The position numbers and the translations under genes are program-made. Source: Lachnospira sp. (GTDB taxonomy: Bacteria; Bacillota; Clostridia; Lachnospirales; Lachnospiraceae). From it: a DNA stretch of 64,000 nt. The stretch is from assembly GCA_017621205.1 (NCBI GenBank), contig JAGATQ010000020.1, positions 62,001 through 126,000 on the forward strand. Reading direction: 5' to 3'. The notes beneath the pieces were generated by a model that was not told the origin of the DNA, made no database searches, and saw only the letters and a program-made list of their open reading frames with translations. Shown in pieces: positions 62,095 through 64,000 of the stretch; the first letter of the stretch is position 1, and each line of letters starts with the position of its first letter.

Positions 62095-63342
62095 TTACAT
62101 CAGTTTAAACAGCATTACCCGAAAGCTGTCCTTCGGTCTTTGGTAGGGAATCCGTATAATCTCCCCACCCATATTATCCTCATAGAAACAGGAATAGCCA
62201 TTGCCGCCCATACTTGGGAACTTTTGAAAGCCACCAAAAACAATAAAAATCTCTCCCCTGGCATTGTGCTTGCGTAAAAAACCTTCAAATTCCTCCCGCT
62301 TCACATAAACATACTTTTTATCATAGTGAATCATTTTTTGCAGGCATCCATCCTCATCAGAAAGCAATACTCCCTTCCCCCCTACATACTGATATACCAG
62401 TACATTATCTATCTCACTGTAGCAAGGATAAGAACTGCAGTGAATTGCAAACAATCCACCACACAGCAGACATACCGTCAACACCGTCATAGCCGCAAGT
62501 CCTGCCCGACGATACGGTTTAAATGCCACAATTGCCTCTACACGCCGTTTCATATCCTCATACTCCTGTTCTCCTGCATAGGTCGCAACTGAGGACACGG
62601 TTCCCTCCTTTGAACGCAGCAGCTTTAAGCTCTTTAACAGCACCCGCCCATATTCCTGCACTGTAAATTTACTGTTTTGTATGCATATTCTATCGCACAC
62701 CCCCTCCAAATCTGCCCGAAACTGTTTCTGGCAGAGAGAAAACAAAGGATTTACCCAAAGCAGGCACCGCAGAATATCCCATATCAGATAACACCAGAGA
62801 TGCCCAAGCCTGATATGCGTCTGCTCATGCTGTAAGACAACCTGTATTTCATCCTCACTGTACCGCTCTAACATAACCCTCGGAACAACAATCCGGGGCT
62901 TTATCAAACCAATGGTAAATGGTGTAATATCCATATCTGTAACAGCAACCTGCCGTTCCCCGGCAAATGCCCGCTCCATTCCGGAAACAACCCTTTTCAA
63001 TCGTAACCGCTTATTAAATATCAAAATAGCAGTAATAAAAATACCTGCCATATATATTTTATCAAGCCACACATACTTCATGGTGATTGCAGTCATCCAC
63101 CAGGTTGCCTTCACTATAATCCGGCTTTCATAAAATAGCCTTAACCTCCCCAGAAAAGGAAGAATACAAATGCTGCCCCACAGCATCCCCTTAACAAAGG
63201 GCTGCTTGGAAAAAAGAACTCTTCGCAGGAGCATTACAATACCAAGCAATATATAAGAAAACATTAAACACCGTACAAGCTGTGTCGTGTAATACACGAT
63301 GCATACATCCCAAACACCTTGAAACTGTATATTGTCAGTCAT
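62095..63342 (-). CDS. BlaR1/MecR1-type M56 membrane peptidase
   Basis: 415 residues. Four membrane helices (LVRCLMFSYILLGIVMLL, GMLWGSICILPFLG, IYMAGIFITAILIF and AAMTVLTVCLLCGGLFAIH) surround a zinc metallopeptidase with VVLQHEQTHIRLGHL (His172, Glu173, His176). The C-terminal part is a short ~110-residue extracytoplasmic tail, not a penicillin-binding sensor, so the signal differs from beta-lactam. Encoded 73 bp after its BlaI-like partner: on sensing a signal it would cleave the repressor directly or indirectly. Confidence 0.9.
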   Translation of the reverse strand: MTDNIQFQGVWDVCIVYYTTQLVRCLMFSYILLGIVMLLRRVLFSKQPFVKGMLWGSICILPFLGRLRLFYESRIIVKATWWMTAITMKYVWLDKIYMAGIFITAILIFNKRLRLKRVVSGMERAFAGERQVAVTDMDITPFTIGLIKPRIVVPRVMLERYSEDEIQVVLQHEQTHIRLGHLWCYLIWDILRCLLWVNPLFSLCQKQFRADLEGVCDRICIQNSKFTVQEYGRVLLKSLKLLRSKEGTVSSVATYAGEQEYEDMKRRVEAIVAFKPYRRAGLAAMTVLTVCLLCGGLFAIHCSSYPCYSEIDNVLVYQYVGGKGVLLSDEDGCLQKMIHYDKKYVYVKREEFEGFLRKHNARGEIFIVFGGFQKFPSMGGNGYSCFYEDNMGGEIIRIPYQRPKDSFRVMLFKLM

Positions 63343-63415
63343 GATTATCCCCCTTTCAAAAAATTTCTTTCCTTGAGAATGCTAAAGATAAATATATCAG
63401 CAGGCTAATTTCCCC

Positions 63416-63811
63416 TTATCTGCTTTCCTTCCTCTCCTCCAACAGCTTCTCTAGCTCTTCTATCTGTTCATCCGTCAATGCAAAGCTCTGCACTAATGCT
63501 GCCATCGCATTCATTTTATTGCCTGAAAAATAACAATCTGTAAATTTCCTGCTCTTATCCCTCAGACATTCCTCCATCGTTCTAAGCGGAGTGTAGTGAT
63601 ACACCCTCGCATCCTGTTCATCTACCTTATAACCAAGCAGACCCTTTTTGCTAAGCCGGTTTATCAGCACCCGAACCATCTTCGGCGTCATATTATCACT
63701 CTTCTTCAGCCGCTCTATTACCTCTAACGAGGTAAGTGGAATGTCACTATTCCAAAGAACCTCCATAATCTTCCACTCGCTCTCGCTTGGTGTCTGTTCG
63801 TTCTTATTCAT
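63416..63811 (-). CDS. BlaI/MecI/CopY-family repressor
   Basis: 131 residues. Winged helix ~8-85: SESEWKIMEVLWNSDIPLTSLEVIERLK, then KMVRVLINRLSKKGLLGYKVDEQDARVYHYTPL. The C-terminal dimerisation helix (~95-131) has FALTDEQIEELEKLLEE. Binds dyad operators and is removed by proteolysis when the M56 partner is active. AGGAGACCG before ATG. No classical BlaI dyad was picked out upstream; the gap holds the palindromic repeat 63848-63990. Confidence 0.93.
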   Translation of the reverse strand: MNKNEQTPSESEWKIMEVLWNSDIPLTSLEVIERLKKSDNMTPKMVRVLINRLSKKGLLGYKVDEQDARVYHYTPLRTMEECLRDKSRKFTDCYFSGNKMNAMAALVQSFALTDEQIEELEKLLEERKESR

Positions 63812-63847
63812 AAATATCGGTCTCCTTTCTTGGATGAATTAGTTGGA

Positions 63848-63990
63848 GAATTGCAGGATTAACAAAATCTAACAGGATAGTCATACTACTATATAAATTT
63901 ACTTCGTTGTCGCAGCGTTGCAAAGTACACAGGCATAAATTTATATAATAGTATGACTGTCCTGTTAATGCGTGTTCCACAATTGCTAAG
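63848..63990. repeat. Long palindromic repeat, copy C of the TAGGTAATTGCGAAA family
   Basis: Inner arms 63871-63901 and 63936-63966 match over 31 bp with two mismatches (AACAGGATAGTCATACTACT against its partner). The loop, on the minus strand, is TGCCTGTGTACT...GCGACAACGAAG, as in copies A and B. Outer ends are decayed (AGAATTGCAGG; CACAATTGCTAA). It covers the region upstream of the BlaI-like gene. Confidence 0.75.
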
Positions 63991-64000
63991 ATAAACTAAT

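Noticed and set aside
62095-63342. Beta-lactamase sensor BlaR1
   Set aside because: The M56 core is present but the large C-terminal penicillin-binding domain is missing and no beta-lactamase gene is adjacent, so a beta-lactam role is not supported.

Overview
The window is typical of a low-to-moderate-GC anaerobic member of the Clostridia, most likely a gut Lachnospiraceae. Evidence is the strong AGGAGG ribosome-binding sites, long minus-strand operons, rubrerythrin, a cdaA-cdaR-glmM cluster, a glycerol-phosphate polymer locus, FN3/DUF6273-type surface proteins, HD-GYP and chemoreceptor genes, and BlaI/M56 regulators. Genus is not certain. No rRNA, tRNA, prophage, transposase or CRISPR array was seen.

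Left part (1-15.4 kb, minus strand): a partial rubrerythrin, D-lactate dehydrogenase, a tRNA t6A dehydratase and a membrane chemoreceptor. Upstream of these lies a large efflux module: lipoprotein adaptor, a second adaptor made of two adaptor units in tandem, a 960-residue FtsX-like permease, two ATPases (one with an AbrB-like tail), then an OmpR-type regulator and a 940-residue sensor kinase. In front of it a good sigma-A promoter has three in-phase TCTTAC repeats just upstream of the -35 box, the expected layout for control by its own regulator.

15.4-28 kb: a twice-frameshifted pseudogene; a plus-strand cell-wall set (lytic transglycosylase, SH3/glucosaminidase, cohesin-like anchored protein); then a minus-strand signalling set (two HD-GYP proteins with degenerate catalytic motifs, a cytosolic chemoreceptor next to a FIST sensor), a small hypothetical protein and a Cof-type phosphatase.

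28-45 kb, minus strand: SGNH esterase, phosphoesterase, a ParB-like/BMP fusion, a six-gene glycerol-phosphate polymer operon (GT2-glycerophosphotransferase fusion, TagG, TagH, TagD and two more glycerophosphotransferases), then HPr, GlmM, CdaR, CdaA and two membrane proteins. This couples amino-sugar supply to c-di-AMP signalling and envelope polymer export.

45-56 kb: secreted FN3 and DUF6273 proteins, an AAA/PD-(D/E)XK protein and a thiamine salvage set (ThiD, HAD phosphatase, ThiE, ThiM, thiamine pyrophosphokinase, ThiW) without ThiC or ThiG. thiW has a long structured leader that does not read as a canonical TPP riboswitch. 56-64 kb is accessory: a MazEF pair, an AlkD-like protein, a transglutaminase-helical repeat protein, a membrane-protein gene with a nearby deleted copy, a DUF6033-like repeat protein and a BlaI/M56 pair.

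The most novel signal lies between the genes: at least four families of palindromic MITE-like elements. One (five copies at 217, 15987, 47439, 54843 and 63848) keeps a conserved loop while its long stems change on both sides. Another (32395-32840) carries a 72-nt hairpin module in inverted copies with compensatory base changes. These look like structured, possibly transcribed mobile repeats.
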